Of a stretch of 64,000 nt of DNA, positions 20,273 through 30,203 are shown piece by piece; position 1 is the first letter of the stretch, and every line of letters begins with the position of its first letter. The position numbers and the translations under genes are program-made. Under the pieces are notes generated by a model. The model ran no database searches, was not told the origin of the DNA, and saw nothing but the letters and a program-made list of their open reading frames with translations. Source of the stretch: Gliomastix tumulicola (taxonomy: Eukaryota > Ascomycota > Sordariomycetes > Hypocreales > Bionectriaceae); contig BCHX01000004.1 of assembly GCA_001599755.1 (NCBI GenBank), forward strand, positions 3,906,001 to 3,970,000, written 5' to 3'.

Positions 20273-22213
20273 TCATGTCAGCCCCTTCAGAATATCATCT
20301 GCCGCCTTCTCGGCAACCATGAACGTCGACACAGCCGTGAACGTTCCCGGAATCCGCGGGTAGACAGACGCATCAACGACACGCAAGCCCTGGACCCCTC
20401 TCACTCGAAACTTGGAGTCCAGCACGGCCATCGGGTCACCGTCTGCGCCGATAGGGCACGTTGAAGACGCGTGGTGGCCCCAGGCCGTGTCCTTGATGTA
20501 CTGAACCAACTCCTCCCTCGTCTGCAAGTGTGCCCCGGGAAGCTCCTCAGTAACAGGAACGAGCTGCCTATCAAAGGCATCACGGGCAAGATCGATAGCC
20601 TCCACGATAGCCTGCAGATCTGCGTCAGAATTGCCAGAGCCCGTGTCGAAGTAGTTGTACACAATATCCGGCATGTCGAGCGGGTTCGCGGAGCGGAGAG
20701 TGACAGTGCCCGCCGTGTTGCGAGGATGGCCCTTGAGGATGGCCCAGGTGAAGTAGTCGTGCTCGGCAGTGACGTTGTAACTGTACCCGGGGAAGTATCC
20801 ACGGAAGTTGACCGGTCCGCCAAAGACGAAGGCATCAAAGTCGCCGGTCGCCGAGGCCGTCGAGGGATACAGCATCGCCACGGCCAGACCTGACGAAGCA
20901 TATGTGCCCCTGTCGCCAATCAGGGGCAGCGGGTTCTTCCACTTGTCCAGACACGGGTCCGGCTGGCCGTTGAAGCCAAAGGTGCACCCCTTCAGTGCGG
21001 AGAAGTCCTTTGGAGTGCGGCCCTGCACAGCGACCTCGTAGTGATCCTGGAGATTCGTGCCCACGCCGGGGAGATCAGCCACGACGTGGATGCCGAACCG
21101 TTCGAGCTCCGCCTTTGGCCCGACACCGCTGAGCTTGAGGATCTGCGGCGAGTTGTAAGCACCGCCCGCGACAATGATCTCGCGGGACGCCTTGGCAGAG
21201 CCGGGCGTGCCTGGCCCCGCGCCTCTGGACCGCGGGCTGGCCGAGTACAGGTACGCGCCGTCTAGGAACTCGACACCCGTCGCCCGCGGGGGGTTCTGCG
21301 TCTCGTCAAAGACAACCTTGGTGACGTGGCAGTTCGTCCGGACGTCGAGCGGGTACTTGTTGCTGCCGTCGGCTCTCTTCGCGTCACGCACGGCGACGAT
21401 GAAGTCCCGCGGGCCGACACGCTTGCCGCCCTCGGCGGAGATGGGCGTCTGGTAGTAGCCCGGGCTGGTGTCGCGCCTCTCGGAGTCGGCGTTGGCATCG
21501 CCGGCGAGGAGCGTCACGAGGTTGAAGACGTTGTCCGTCAGGTTCCCGAGGCCAAAGGCGCCGCCGAGGAACAGGCTGAGGAGCTGGGGGTCCTTGAGCG
21601 GGATCGAGATGGGGGCGACCTCCGTGTCGAGCCAGCCGTCGTAGCCGTGGCCCGGCAGCAGGGGGAGCACGTGCGAGTTGTCCTCCAGCTTGACGAAGTA
21701 CTTGCGCATGTTGTCCGGGGACCACGACGAGTCGCCCGTCAGGCGGGCGATGTACTCAAAGTCAGAGCGGTAGGGGTACAGAGCGATCAGCGCATTGTGC
21801 GCCGTGCAGCCGCCGAGTGTCCCCGTGCGAGGGTACAGCGTGCCCTTGAGCACGGAGCCCGGAGGAGGGTCGAGTCCCGTGTACTCGCCGCCGCTGGGTG
21901 TCTCGTAGGTAGTCTTGTAGTCACGGGCCTGGCGGTCGTCGTCGGCGTAGTGCTTGACGAAGAAGTTCCACGCCATGGCGCCATCTTCAGAAGCGAGGGC
22001 TGAGTAGGCGGGCACAGTGTAGTTGACGTTGTTGCCCTGGTCGTCACCCGCCTCGATGAGCAGCGTCTTGTGACCAGCGAGGGCAAGACGAGCTGCAAGA
22101 GGGCCGCCACCCGCACCAGAGCCGACAATGACGTATTCGTATCCTGTAAGATCGACGGCCTGGGCAAGGCTGACGGAAGTCGCCAACGCGGCGAGGAGCC
22201 GGACGAGTCTCAT
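20273..22213 (-). CDS. Secreted GMC flavo-oxidoreductase (AA3-like), 646 aa
   Basis: FAD enzyme of the glucose-methanol-choline family, probably oxidising an alcohol or sugar-type substrate outside the cell. Single exon. A signal peptide (MRLVRLLAALATSVSLAQA) is followed by the ADP-binding fold YEYVIVGSGAGGGPLAARLA (GxGxxG at 31-38) and LLIEAGDD. Family segments present are YPRTGTLGGCTAHNALI and the FAD-binding AGGAYNSPQILKLSGVGP. The C-terminal active-site segment WGHHASSTCPIGADGDPMAV has tandem His580-His581, followed by LRVVDASVYPRIPG. The second position of the usual His-His/His-Asn pair falls in PGTFTAVSTFM and is not obviously His or Asn, so catalytic detail is uncertain. It converges on the ferric-reductase-like gene with only 114 bases between stops. 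Substrate unknown. Confidence 0.88.
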   Translation of the reverse strand: MRLVRLLAALATSVSLAQAVDLTGYEYVIVGSGAGGGPLAARLALAGHKTLLIEAGDDQGNNVNYTVPAYSALASEDGAMAWNFFVKHYADDDRQARDYKTTYETPSGGEYTGLDPPPGSVLKGTLYPRTGTLGGCTAHNALIALYPYRSDFEYIARLTGDSSWSPDNMRKYFVKLEDNSHVLPLLPGHGYDGWLDTEVAPISIPLKDPQLLSLFLGGAFGLGNLTDNVFNLVTLLAGDANADSERRDTSPGYYQTPISAEGGKRVGPRDFIVAVRDAKRADGSNKYPLDVRTNCHVTKVVFDETQNPPRATGVEFLDGAYLYSASPRSRGAGPGTPGSAKASREIIVAGGAYNSPQILKLSGVGPKAELERFGIHVVADLPGVGTNLQDHYEVAVQGRTPKDFSALKGCTFGFNGQPDPCLDKWKNPLPLIGDRGTYASSGLAVAMLYPSTASATGDFDAFVFGGPVNFRGYFPGYSYNVTAEHDYFTWAILKGHPRNTAGTVTLRSANPLDMPDIVYNYFDTGSGNSDADLQAIVEAIDLARDAFDRQLVPVTEELPGAHLQTREELVQYIKDTAWGHHASSTCPIGADGDPMAVLDSKFRVRGVQGLRVVDASVYPRIPGTFTAVSTFMVAEKAADDILKGLT

Positions 22214-22712
22214 GATGAGGAGCGTAACCTGGAGTTCGGCAACAAGAAATAATAGGAGAGAAGCATATCATGCCCGGGGGTCCCTGAGGAGAAGAGGGGA
22301 GCAGGGCCCCCGAGATGAAAAGCTTGGAGAACACATACGCAATATACGTATTCATCTTCTGTGCAGCTCGGCACTGCGTGTCAATCCTTTCCCGAAGGAA
22401 GGGATCCTCGGAGATTATAGCGCCCTCCAACCATGGGGAACACAGCCAAGCCATCCAATCTCACTCTGTCTCTCGGGACTAGTTCCTCACTCGTGATTGG
22501 GCTCATGCGGGGTACACGGACTATAAGATATTAAGTACTCTTAGGTAGAACTAGTCCCGGCTGGAAAAAGATTACAAGAAACACGGGATGGTGCACGCTG
22601 AGGGCACTTGCGGCACCTACTAGTCCCATGCAATGCATACTCCTTCTGATCTAGCCACGTCTAGTCCCTGACTCGCTCGCTCGCCGCCGCCCTTTTTTTT
22701 CTGTCTTCTCTA
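22214..22712. other. Intergenic: GMC promoter / SDR 3' flank
   Basis: No gene seen. An ACTAGT-type hexamer recurs at least three times between 22480 and 22665 without a clear function. Confidence 0.4.
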
Positions 22713-23863
22713 CTACCACGAGAACTCCTCCTTCACGAGGCCCTCGGACAGTTTCCACAGCTTCTCGGCCTCGGCACTGGACGTCGCAAGTGCCGTCGCC
22801 GCGCCGCTCAGCTGGCAGTCGGAGAGATACACACCGTAGTTCTCCTTGCCATCCCTGACCTCGCGGGGCCCCAGACTGGGATCCAGCGCCGCGACGAGAC
22901 TGGTCGACGCCCCAGCGCCCCGCGTCTTGAAGGTGTACGCGCCGCTGTCCTTGAACTCCTGGATCAGACCCAGCGTCTCGGCCGTCATGCTCCTGTCCAG
23001 CTCCGTCTGCATGACGCCCGGGTGCAGCGCGAACGACAGGACGCCGCCGTGCTTCCCCTGCAGCCTCTCGTTGAGCGCGACGCTGAAGAGCACGTTGGCC
23101 ACTTTGCTCTGGTTGTAGGCCTCGAGCGGGATGTACGAGAGCTCGGTCGTGTCTACGACCCCCCACATGGCGTGCATGGGCGCGCTCGGGCGCTCGGCTT
23201 CGGGCAGCTCGCGGGACTTCTTGTCGAAGTTGGTGTCGCTCCAGCGCATGGCGGCGAACCAGGGCGAGGCGGAGCTGACGTTGACGATCCTCGTCGCGCC
23301 CTTGGGGTTCTTCTCAGCAGCCTTGAGGATCTTGGGCAGGAGGAGGTTGGTGAGGAGGAAGTGGCCGATGTGGTTGGTGGCAAAGGTCACCTCGATGCCG
23401 TCCTCGCCGATGGTGCGCTCGGGGAGGCACATGACGGCTGCGCTGTTGATGACGATGTCCAGGGTCGGGACGTCGGTCCAGCCGAGGAGCTCGGCTGCGG
23501 CGGCGCGGACGGACTTTTGGCTGGAGAGGTCGACCTGGAGGGGGCGGATGGGGACGGACGGGTACTTGGACTTGAGGGCGTCGATGCTCTCCTGCATCTT
23601 GGGAAGGGAACGGCCTGCGATGATGAGGAGGGCGGGTGACTGGGAGACCTTCACGAGTAGTTAGAAGCTGCACTAGTCTTCCAATGAGTGATATGTGTGT
23701 ATGTATGGATACGTACAAATGCTTCAGCGGTAGTGAAGCCAATGCCGTTGATGTTCACGCCAGTGACAAGGACTGTCTTGCCCTTGATACGGTCGGCAAA
23801 GGCCTTGGCGACCTCAAGCGCCTCGGTGGTGGCACCAAACTCGGCATGCGTTGTGGAAGGCAT
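22713..23863 (-). CDS. Short-chain dehydrogenase/reductase, 360 aa
   Basis: NAD(P)-dependent SDR of the retinol-dehydrogenase/WWOX-like fungal group, substrate unknown. Exons: 23863-23717 and 23648-22713. The cofactor fold TVLVTGVNINGIGFTTAEAF (TGxxxxGIG, residues 30-49) ends exactly at the splice join. IIAGRSLPKMQESI supplies the Arg typical of NADP-binding forms. LDIVINSAAVM, IVNVSSAS and the catalytic YNQSK follow, then LHPGVMQTEL. An alternative acceptor nine bases downstream (after CCCAG) is also in frame and would drop three residues. No signal peptide or membrane span, so probably cytosolic. It lies head-to-tail with the GMC gene; co-regulation is possible but unproven. Confidence 0.88.
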
Positions 23864-24003
23864 GGTTCTGTTACTGATGATATGGCAAGTAAATGGCAGT
23901 GTGCGGTATGTAGGAGGGTATATGGAGGGGTGTATAAGAGGAGGTCAACGAGAAGATGGTGGTCTGTCACTTCACAGCAATATTTCTAGGAGGCGACCAG
24001 CCA

Positions 24004-24011
24004 TATTTATA
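24004..24011 (-). promoter_or_regulatory. TATA box of the SDR gene
   Basis: TATAAATA on the minus strand, 141-148 bases upstream of the SDR start codon. Confidence 0.45.
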
Positions 24012-25169
24012 ACCCCCTCGCTCTCGCATCCCAACATGCCTACACCATAAACAAGTTCCAAGAAGCTCGGAATTAGATGATCAAATATTCCCAGAGTCCG
24101 ATGATGGCCTCATCAATGATGAAGATGGCCTTGGAAAGCCCGCCACCGAGTAAAGTTTTCCCCACACAAACTCGAAGCAGACCAATCCGAGATGTATTAC
24201 CCGATTAGGCAATGGGGATGGCTTCAATAATCGACGGCTCCCGACCAATCAGAGATTCGTTTCCTAAAAGGGACGGGCTAAAGCTTGCCTTTATTGTGGG
24301 CTTTCCTCGGAGAGCCAACCCGCAAAATCCGGGGGATGATACTGCTTCACTCTTCACTCTCTCTTCTCGCTGTTCATTCATCTTACTTCTGATATTTCTC
24401 ATCTCTATACTGTTTGCATCGCAGGCGCAGCTCCGATGACACCAAGTACAAAAGTTAAAGCCTACTATTTGTCATGACGCGAGAGCCCATCCCTCGTCAT
24501 CACCCCCATCAGTCTCAATCGTGTTATTCTCACCCTCTTAACCCCCGTTCCCTCACATTTCACTCTTCCTCGTTATCTCCTACTAGTCTTCTCTTCCTAC
24601 ACCTCGGCGTGTCACTGTCAACAAACGACAGACATATTAAAGCATCTGGTTGTACCACGCACGAAAATGTATGCTCTTCCGCGTCAGCCAGATATCCTTG
24701 ACCATTATAAATGTCTTAATCGCCATATAATGCTCAGTTGTCCTCAATCATGTACAGGGTCGCTTAGTGGCCACTTCGATTCGTATGGGTCATCACTCTC
24801 GTGTCGGTGTCATTGGAGCATTCGCCCAAGCGTGGCCAAGGTTCAACAGCTGGTTACTTATCACTCTGCAGCCGTGCTGAAGCCGGGAAACGCCCTGCCA
24901 GCGGAGGTTTTCGACATCGTGCGTCTCGGTGAAAGCGCCGGCGCGGCATGAGCGCGCGTTGACGAGGCCATAGAAAATCAGGACTAAGCTACCACAGCTG
25001 GGGAGTAAGTCAGAACTGATATGGTAAGCATCATGCAACGTGTTCACCTACCATGTACGATGTACTGAGACCGGCGGCAGCTCAAAGATCATTTTTGGTG
25101 ATATTACCGGCAAGGAGGAGCCAGGTATATAGATAATCGGCGAGGTGCAGGTATCATTCGGGGGGTCAC

Positions 25170-25520
25170 CTCACATATCGAATTCTTCGTCAGGCGACCC
25201 TAGATAAGTTGTCATGAATGTCAGGCATTGTACCAGTGCCATGCGCGACTTAGTGCGCAACAACGAAATAGTAATCTTGAATCTCAAAATCCTTGGAGTC
25301 TCCGAATAATATTTCCCTAAGCTGTTCAGAATTACCGAACTTTGTCGTGATATTGTCGCACATTCGCTCGCCTCTAGAAATAAAGAGGGATGGGATATCC
25401 CTATCCAAACTTTATTAGTAATTTATAGACTCACCAAGCTCTGTGCATATACGCTCAGTAAATGGTATTGACCAGGGCGTACTACCGGTACAAAAGCGCG
25501 CGGTAGTTGTTTATGCTCAA
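25170..25520 (-). other. Possible exon remnants on the minus strand
   Basis: One minus-strand frame (about 25410-25250, stop TAA) reads like protein: a stretch beginning DIPSLFISRGERMCD and ending DFEIQDYYFVVAH. A strong intron signal overlaps it: donor GTGAGT near 25433, branch TACTAAT, acceptor TTATTTCTAG near 25375. This would instead join into a second open frame running to about 25170. Both readings cannot be right. This may be a small unrecognised gene or the decayed end of one. Confidence 0.2.
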
Positions 25521-25719
25521 GGTGTCATCCATACCTGTAAAGGAAAAACCTCCAGGTCTCGGCGGTTGGGTGCCATAGCCCGACTAAACCAGCCATCTTT
25601 TGTAGCAGATTACACTGCACCCATGGAATATTTCTTAACGAATAGCGAGACCTACGCAGAAAAGAATGAATTAGCCCATCACCATGGCCATAGCTGGCAA
25701 CTCACTTTTACAGGTGACC

Positions 25720-26687
25720 TTACATGAGTTGAAATCTAGTTCCCAGTCCATGCGGTGACCAGACCGACACTGACCTGCTGAGCTCGGACATTCGAAATTT
25801 GTCCCCATCGAGTGTCGTGGTATATTCTGTATCCGGCACCTGAACAGCATGCGAAAGTAGCTCATTCGCTTTTAAGCCACACTCAGGAAAGTAAGACAAC
25901 AAAGACATCCAAATTCGAGCCCCAGGTCTCCCGGCGAGCTGCCAATCGTCTTCGCCAAAGACGTAGTAAGAAGACGGCCTTGAGGGTGACGAAGTAAAGA
26001 GCATAAATTCATGTCCCGAGACTTCAGACTCAAGACCTGAGCGCCGAAATGCGAACTCCAAAACTCTCATCAAGTCCTTTGATGTATGTCAGTTCCTTTC
26101 CCAACTTCAACGAGCACCGGGGGGGGCTCTGGGTGGTCCTAGAAACTCACCGCGTAAGTGCCGCAAACCTCCAACGGGATGGGGTAGCAACGGCCGAGGC
26201 CATCTTGAAACCTGATCGGCCGTTGGTCCCACGGCCCATCGAGCGACCGGTGGATGTGCGTCGTGAGCTCCTGTGAACAGTATCTAGTCTATATGATGCC
26301 CAGTATCGCCACCAAGCCGCGCATGTGACTCTCGAAGCGCCTAATCTTCTCCTTCTGGGAGAGACCAAATTTGAGGCGCCGCCCAAATCTCATCGTCCAC
26401 CGCCTGTCATCGAACCGGCCGAGATATTTCCCAAAGCTGTCGAGGCACTCGCGGCAGCTCTGCATCGTGGCCTCGAAGGCGGCCATGTCGTCTTGATGTA
26501 TCGGAACGCCGCTGTTGATGGCACGGTCGAGCAAGGTGCAGATCGACACGAAGCTCTGTAGCTCTCTCTTCGAGGTTTCGAGTTCCCGTGTAATGCTCCC
26601 GGAGCTGTCGATGGCGGCGGTCACTTGAGTTGCAATCTGAACGAGAGCGAAGACATTGCCGATGCTTCCAGCAGATAAGCTTGCCAT
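25720..26687 (-). pseudogene. Fungal STAND-N + ubiquitin-like-domain protein, frame interrupted by TAG
   Basis: Exon 1 (26687-26151) starts MASLSAGSIGNVFALVQIAT, a helical N-terminal domain like those of fungal STAND proteins. An in-frame TAG at 26291-26289 follows RGLVAILGII, after which the same frame goes on with ELTTHIHRSLDG and DGLGRCYPIPLEVCGTYA, a fungal ubiquitin-like-domain opening. A good donor (GTGAGT) and a joined exon from 26076 (DLMRVLEFAF, then PGARIWMSLL) complete that domain and end at TAA 25720. A 42-base, frame-neutral splice (GTGGCG...CACAG, 26315-26274) would remove the TAG but has a poor donor. The 3' end may also be spliced: donor GTAAGG at 25723, branch CTAAT and acceptor at 25652 would extend the protein 42 codons to TGA at 25525. 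Gene or pseudogene is unresolved. Confidence 0.5.
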
Positions 26688-27239
26688 TGCTATTGAGGGA
26701 TGGGGGGTAGACCCTGAGTGCTAATCTTTGGGCGGCAGATCGTCTAATTCCTTCAGTAAATGGTTCGCGTTAGAGAAATGGAGGAGGAACGTGTGTTAAT
26801 GGGCAATCTAAAATAGAGGCGATATATTGCTACCAACGTGGTTGATGCCCAACGCATCAGAATTCTTGCGCAAGACATCAGAAAACTAGTCACGGGGATG
26901 TACTGGTTGCCTAGGCCCCGTTGACCGCTGGGCGGTGGCGCCGCAAAGGCAGCCGAATATACAACAGCCAGCCAATGCTCGTTGATTGCGACCCATCCTC
27001 ACAATATGCACGCAGTCCACCACTTGCCAGCACCCGCTGCAAGGCGTTCTCGCGGGGCATAAGTACGTGGTAGGTACTTGTATGGTTGGTACCGCCAAAA
27101 TCTGCCTTGCGCCTTTCACAAAAAAGTCCTGGTTCGCGCAAGTCACAGAGAGGGCATTGTCAACCCACCAACAAAAATCTTCCATTTTGCCAAATGCCAT
27201 GCCCACCAGCTAAGGAGCAGCATGCTCATTCCTCCAACA
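26688..27239. other. Intergenic between STAND-N gene and GNAT gene
   Basis: About 550 bases. It holds a 106-codon minus-strand frame (about 27206-26886) rich in Cys and Trp, with no recognised domain. I do not call it a gene. Confidence 0.4.
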
Positions 27240-27740
27240 TCAAAGATCTAGCTCCCATGTTTCCTCCTTGGAGCCAGGCGGCGCAAAGTCGCCGCAATCC
27301 CGGACTCTCGTCATTTCGAACCCAGCCGCCGCATACAGCCGCCTCGCCGGCGTCAAGCTGCTCTCCGTCGTCAGGATCATCTTCTTGTAGCCCTTCTCCC
27401 TCGCGTACTCGACGCTCTTTTCCAACAGCTGCTTGCCGATGCCCAACCTCCTTGCGGCACGCTCGACGAGAAACACGCGCAGCTTGGCCGTCTTGCCCCC
27501 GTCCTCGACCGTCCTGTCGATGGTAACGAGAATGCACCCAAGGAACTGGCCGTCGCGCTCGGCGATGTAGAAACGTTCCCTCGCGGGGTCGTTGTTCGCG
27601 GAGAAGTCGGCCATGAGGCCGGCCACGACGCCCTCGAGGCGGTCGGGCCAGCCGAGCTCGCCTGCGTAGACGACGCCGTGGCGGTGGACGATCCAGCCCA
27701 GGTCGCCGCTGCGATGGCCTCTGAAGATGACCTCGCTCAT
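27240..27740 (-). CDS. GNAT-family N-acetyltransferase, 166 aa
   Basis: Transfers an acetyl group from acetyl-CoA to an amine; the substrate cannot be told. Single exon. The GNAT fold is complete: RFYIAERDGQFLGCILVTID (strands 2-4), then the acetyl-CoA pyrophosphate-binding motif A as RVFLVERAARRLGIGKQLLE (RxLGIG, about residues 88-107), KMILTTESSLTPARRLYAAAGFEMT (motif B), and a short tail GSKEETWELDL. It resembles bacterial/fungal MarR-associated single-domain acetyltransferases in layout. No targeting signal. Start is the first ATG, directly followed by the substrate-side helices. Confidence 0.85.
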   Translation of the reverse strand: MSEVIFRGHRSGDLGWIVHRHGVVYAGELGWPDRLEGVVAGLMADFSANNDPARERFYIAERDGQFLGCILVTIDRTVEDGGKTAKLRVFLVERAARRLGIGKQLLEKSVEYAREKGYKKMILTTESSLTPARRLYAAAGFEMTRVRDCGDFAPPGSKEETWELDL

Positions 27741-28727
27741 GTTTGATGTGGTCTGTCGTTTACTTGACCAGGTAGATGCTTGTGCGCATAAACGAGTGAG
27801 GTGTGTTGAGATGGCCGAGGCTCTTGGAGGTCGAGCTCACGGCTGGGTGACAGCTGTCATTTATGCGGCTGAGTGCGCATCTGTCGACAGGGCGTAACGC
27901 CCTTTACTTGACTCGTCATGTCATTTCATCCGATGGAAATCTGGCTTGTCCCCCGTCGTCCCCTCAAAGGATCCACGCTAACAAGCAAGTAAATCAATGG
28001 TGAACCGACTTGGTTCGGTACGGGCTGCGTAGGGGCTCCTTCAAAGCCTCCATGGCACTATCCAGCTTAGCCTTGTGGTACCGTCATAGAAGAAGAAGAA
28101 TAGGAGAGGTTCTAGGGGGGGACCAGGGATGAGAAAAGGAGGGAAGTGAGTTCACGATACTTTCAGGAACCAAACGTTATCGGCTCCTTCTTATCGGTCT
28201 TATCAGTGACGATAACCTTATTACAGGGAGTGGGGACCTCATTCAGGGTGCAGCTGGGCATGCTGATCACTGGCGCATTGACGGTGACGATATTTGCTGG
28301 TAGCTGCAGCCACCACTCATTCTGCCCGCCCTGAGCAGAAACTCGTCATCAATGGCACGGCATTGAGCCAATTGGACGCTATAGACACCATCTTGATAAT
28401 TTAGCATCCCCAACAAACTGGGGAAGGGTACGACATCTCTGCACCAGCAGCCACACTCTGCCCAGCAAGGGGGCACGTAAGCTTACCTTGCACAGCTCCA
28501 CCCAAGCTAATCCCATCACCTCACCAACCCGAGTGCCCGACACTTTTTCCCCTTTGCTTCCCTCTTTTTTTCTTTCCTCCCGTCCTCCCAACTCTGCTCC
28601 CATCTCCTTCTCTCCAGCTTCGATTCAAGCTACCGCAGCTTTCTATCTCTCTCACTCTCTCCGTCCTTTGCTAGCTACACTCTTTAATCTTCCCTTCGTC
28701 CTTAAGATACCCCCCCAACTGCCCACC
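27741..28727. other. Intergenic: divergent promoter region of GNAT and DHCR24-like genes
   Basis: About 1 kb between two divergently transcribed genes, so it should contain both promoters. The 28530-28727 part is a CT-rich tract, noted separately. No gene supported. Confidence 0.5.
28530..28727 (+). promoter_or_regulatory. CT-rich core promoter/leader of the DHCR24-like gene
   Basis: A strongly pyrimidine-biased stretch runs up to the start codon, which sits in a favourable CCCACCATG context. CT tracts just upstream of the transcript start are typical of highly expressed fungal genes. Confidence 0.5.
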
Positions 28728-30203
28728 ATGTCCCAGGACGCGAGCAAGCTCATGGAGGAGCACAATGCCGCCGTGGTCAAGATCCAGGAGCAGGTCAAGT
28801 ACTTCTACGACAACAAGAAGCATTTCCGCGTCTACCACGGCTCGACGAGCTCGACGCGCGCCCTGTCCTTCACCCGCGACCAGATCGTCGACACGAGCGC
28901 CATGACGCGCATCTTCCCCGTCGACAAGGAGACCATGACGGTCAAGTGCGAGCCCAAGATCCCCATGGACGTGCTCGCGGAGCACTGCCTCAAGGAGGGC
29001 GTCATCCCCAAGATCGTCATGGAGTTCAAGGGCATCACCGTCGGCGGCGGCTACTCGGGCTTCTCGGCCGAGAGCTCCATGTACAAGTACGGCCTCTTCA
29101 ACAACACCGTGTCCGACATCGAGATCGTCCTCGGCGACGGCACGCTCGAGACGGCGAGCCGCACGCACAACGCCGACCTGCTGGAGCACGCGGCGGGGAG
29201 CCTGGGCACGTTCGGCATCGTGACGCTGTGCACCGTCGAGCTGATCCCCGCGACGCCGTACGTCGAGGTGGAGCTCCAGCTGGTCGAGTCCGTGCAGCGC
29301 GCGCACGACATCTTCGAGGAGGCGACCAAGGACGAGTCGCTGCACTTCATCGAGGGCGTGTACTTCCGGCAGGGCCGCATCGGCGTGATGCTGAGCCGCT
29401 TCATCGACACGCTGCCCAAGGGCCAGCGCGCGCTCAAGAAGATGGAGGTGCACTGGTTCGCCAACGTCATGGAGGCGGCCCTCGACAAGAAGCCCACGGG
29501 CGAGAAGCCGGCCAAGATCTACATGACCACCAACGACTACCTGTTCCGCTACGACCACGGCGCCTTCTGGGGCGGCAAGCTCGCCTTCAAGCACTTCCAC
29601 GTGCCCGACAACGCCATCACCCGCCGCCTCGCCGACCCCTTCATGGACAGCCGCACCTGCTACCACGCGCTGCACAAGTCCGGGCTCGCCAACGAGTACG
29701 TCGTCCAGGACTTCGGCATCCCCGCCAGCACCGTCGTCGAGTTCATCCAGTTCGTCAACGACACCCTGCCCGAGCTCCAGATCTTCCTGGCCCCCTGCAA
29801 GTCGGCCCGCGAGATCGGCCTGACCTCGCGCTTCAACCCGCGCGTCGCCGAGGTCGCCGACCAGCGCATCTTCGCCGTCGGCGTCTACGGCCGCGGGCCC
29901 GCCGACCCCGAGGCCTTTGTCGAGCTCAACCGCAAGCTCGAGCTGCGCAGCGCCGAGCTCCTCGGCGCCAAGCTCCTCTACGCCCGCACCTACTACACCG
30001 AGGACGAGTTCTGGACCATCTACGACCGCGACGTCTACAACGAGATGCGCAAGAAGTACAAGGCCGAGACCCTGCCCTCCGTCTTCGACAAGCTCAAGGC
30101 CGACATGAGCTCCTCCGGCATCAAGAAGAACCCCAAGCGCGGCATCATCGAGACCATGTGGGACAAGGTCACCGGCAACACCAACTACCTCCTCAAGGGC
30201 TAG
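28728..30203 (+). CDS. FAD-dependent oxidoreductase, delta(24)-sterol reductase (DHCR24)-like, 491 aa
   Basis: Flavoprotein of the vanillyl-alcohol-oxidase (PCMH-type) fold, closest in layout to DHCR24-like sterol reductases. Single exon. The frame is open from 28488, but ATG 28728 is chosen for its start context and because the upstream part is CT-rich leader. The FAD-binding half shows MTVKCEPKIPMDVLAEHCLK (about 70-89), EFKGITVGGGYSGFSAESS (about 99-117, flavin loop) and DIEIVLGDGTLETAS (130-144). The C-terminal half ends KNPKRGIIETMWDKVTGNTN. Human DHCR24 has an N-terminal membrane anchor that is absent here, so a soluble protein is expected. Almost every codon ends in C or G, suggesting very high expression. 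Sterol reduction is inferred from family resemblance only. Confidence 0.82.
   Translation: MSQDASKLMEEHNAAVVKIQEQVKYFYDNKKHFRVYHGSTSSTRALSFTRDQIVDTSAMTRIFPVDKETMTVKCEPKIPMDVLAEHCLKEGVIPKIVMEFKGITVGGGYSGFSAESSMYKYGLFNNTVSDIEIVLGDGTLETASRTHNADLLEHAAGSLGTFGIVTLCTVELIPATPYVEVELQLVESVQRAHDIFEEATKDESLHFIEGVYFRQGRIGVMLSRFIDTLPKGQRALKKMEVHWFANVMEAALDKKPTGEKPAKIYMTTNDYLFRYDHGAFWGGKLAFKHFHVPDNAITRRLADPFMDSRTCYHALHKSGLANEYVVQDFGIPASTVVEFIQFVNDTLPELQIFLAPCKSAREIGLTSRFNPRVAEVADQRIFAVGVYGRGPADPEAFVELNRKLELRSAELLGAKLLYARTYYTEDEFWTIYDRDVYNEMRKKYKAETLPSVFDKLKADMSSSGIKKNPKRGIIETMWDKVTGNTNYLLKG

Larger units (their letters stand above)
23864..25719. other. AT-richer region with no firm gene
   Basis: The 24000-24480 part is SDR promoter sequence and pyrimidine-rich DNA. 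From 24660 to 25100 there are only short open frames on both strands with no recognisable domain. The 25140-25720 part has minus-strand frames and splice-like signals, listed separately. Confidence 0.4.

Noticed and set aside
24860..24975. 36-codon minus-strand ATG frame (MASSTRAHAAPALSPRR...)
   Set aside because: Length expected by chance in GC-rich DNA; no splice context that would extend it convincingly.
28488..28727. Upstream extension of the DHCR24-like frame (80 codons)
   Set aside because: Pyrimidine-rich leader translated as Ser/Pro/Leu; the ATG at 28728 has better context and matches the expected protein start.
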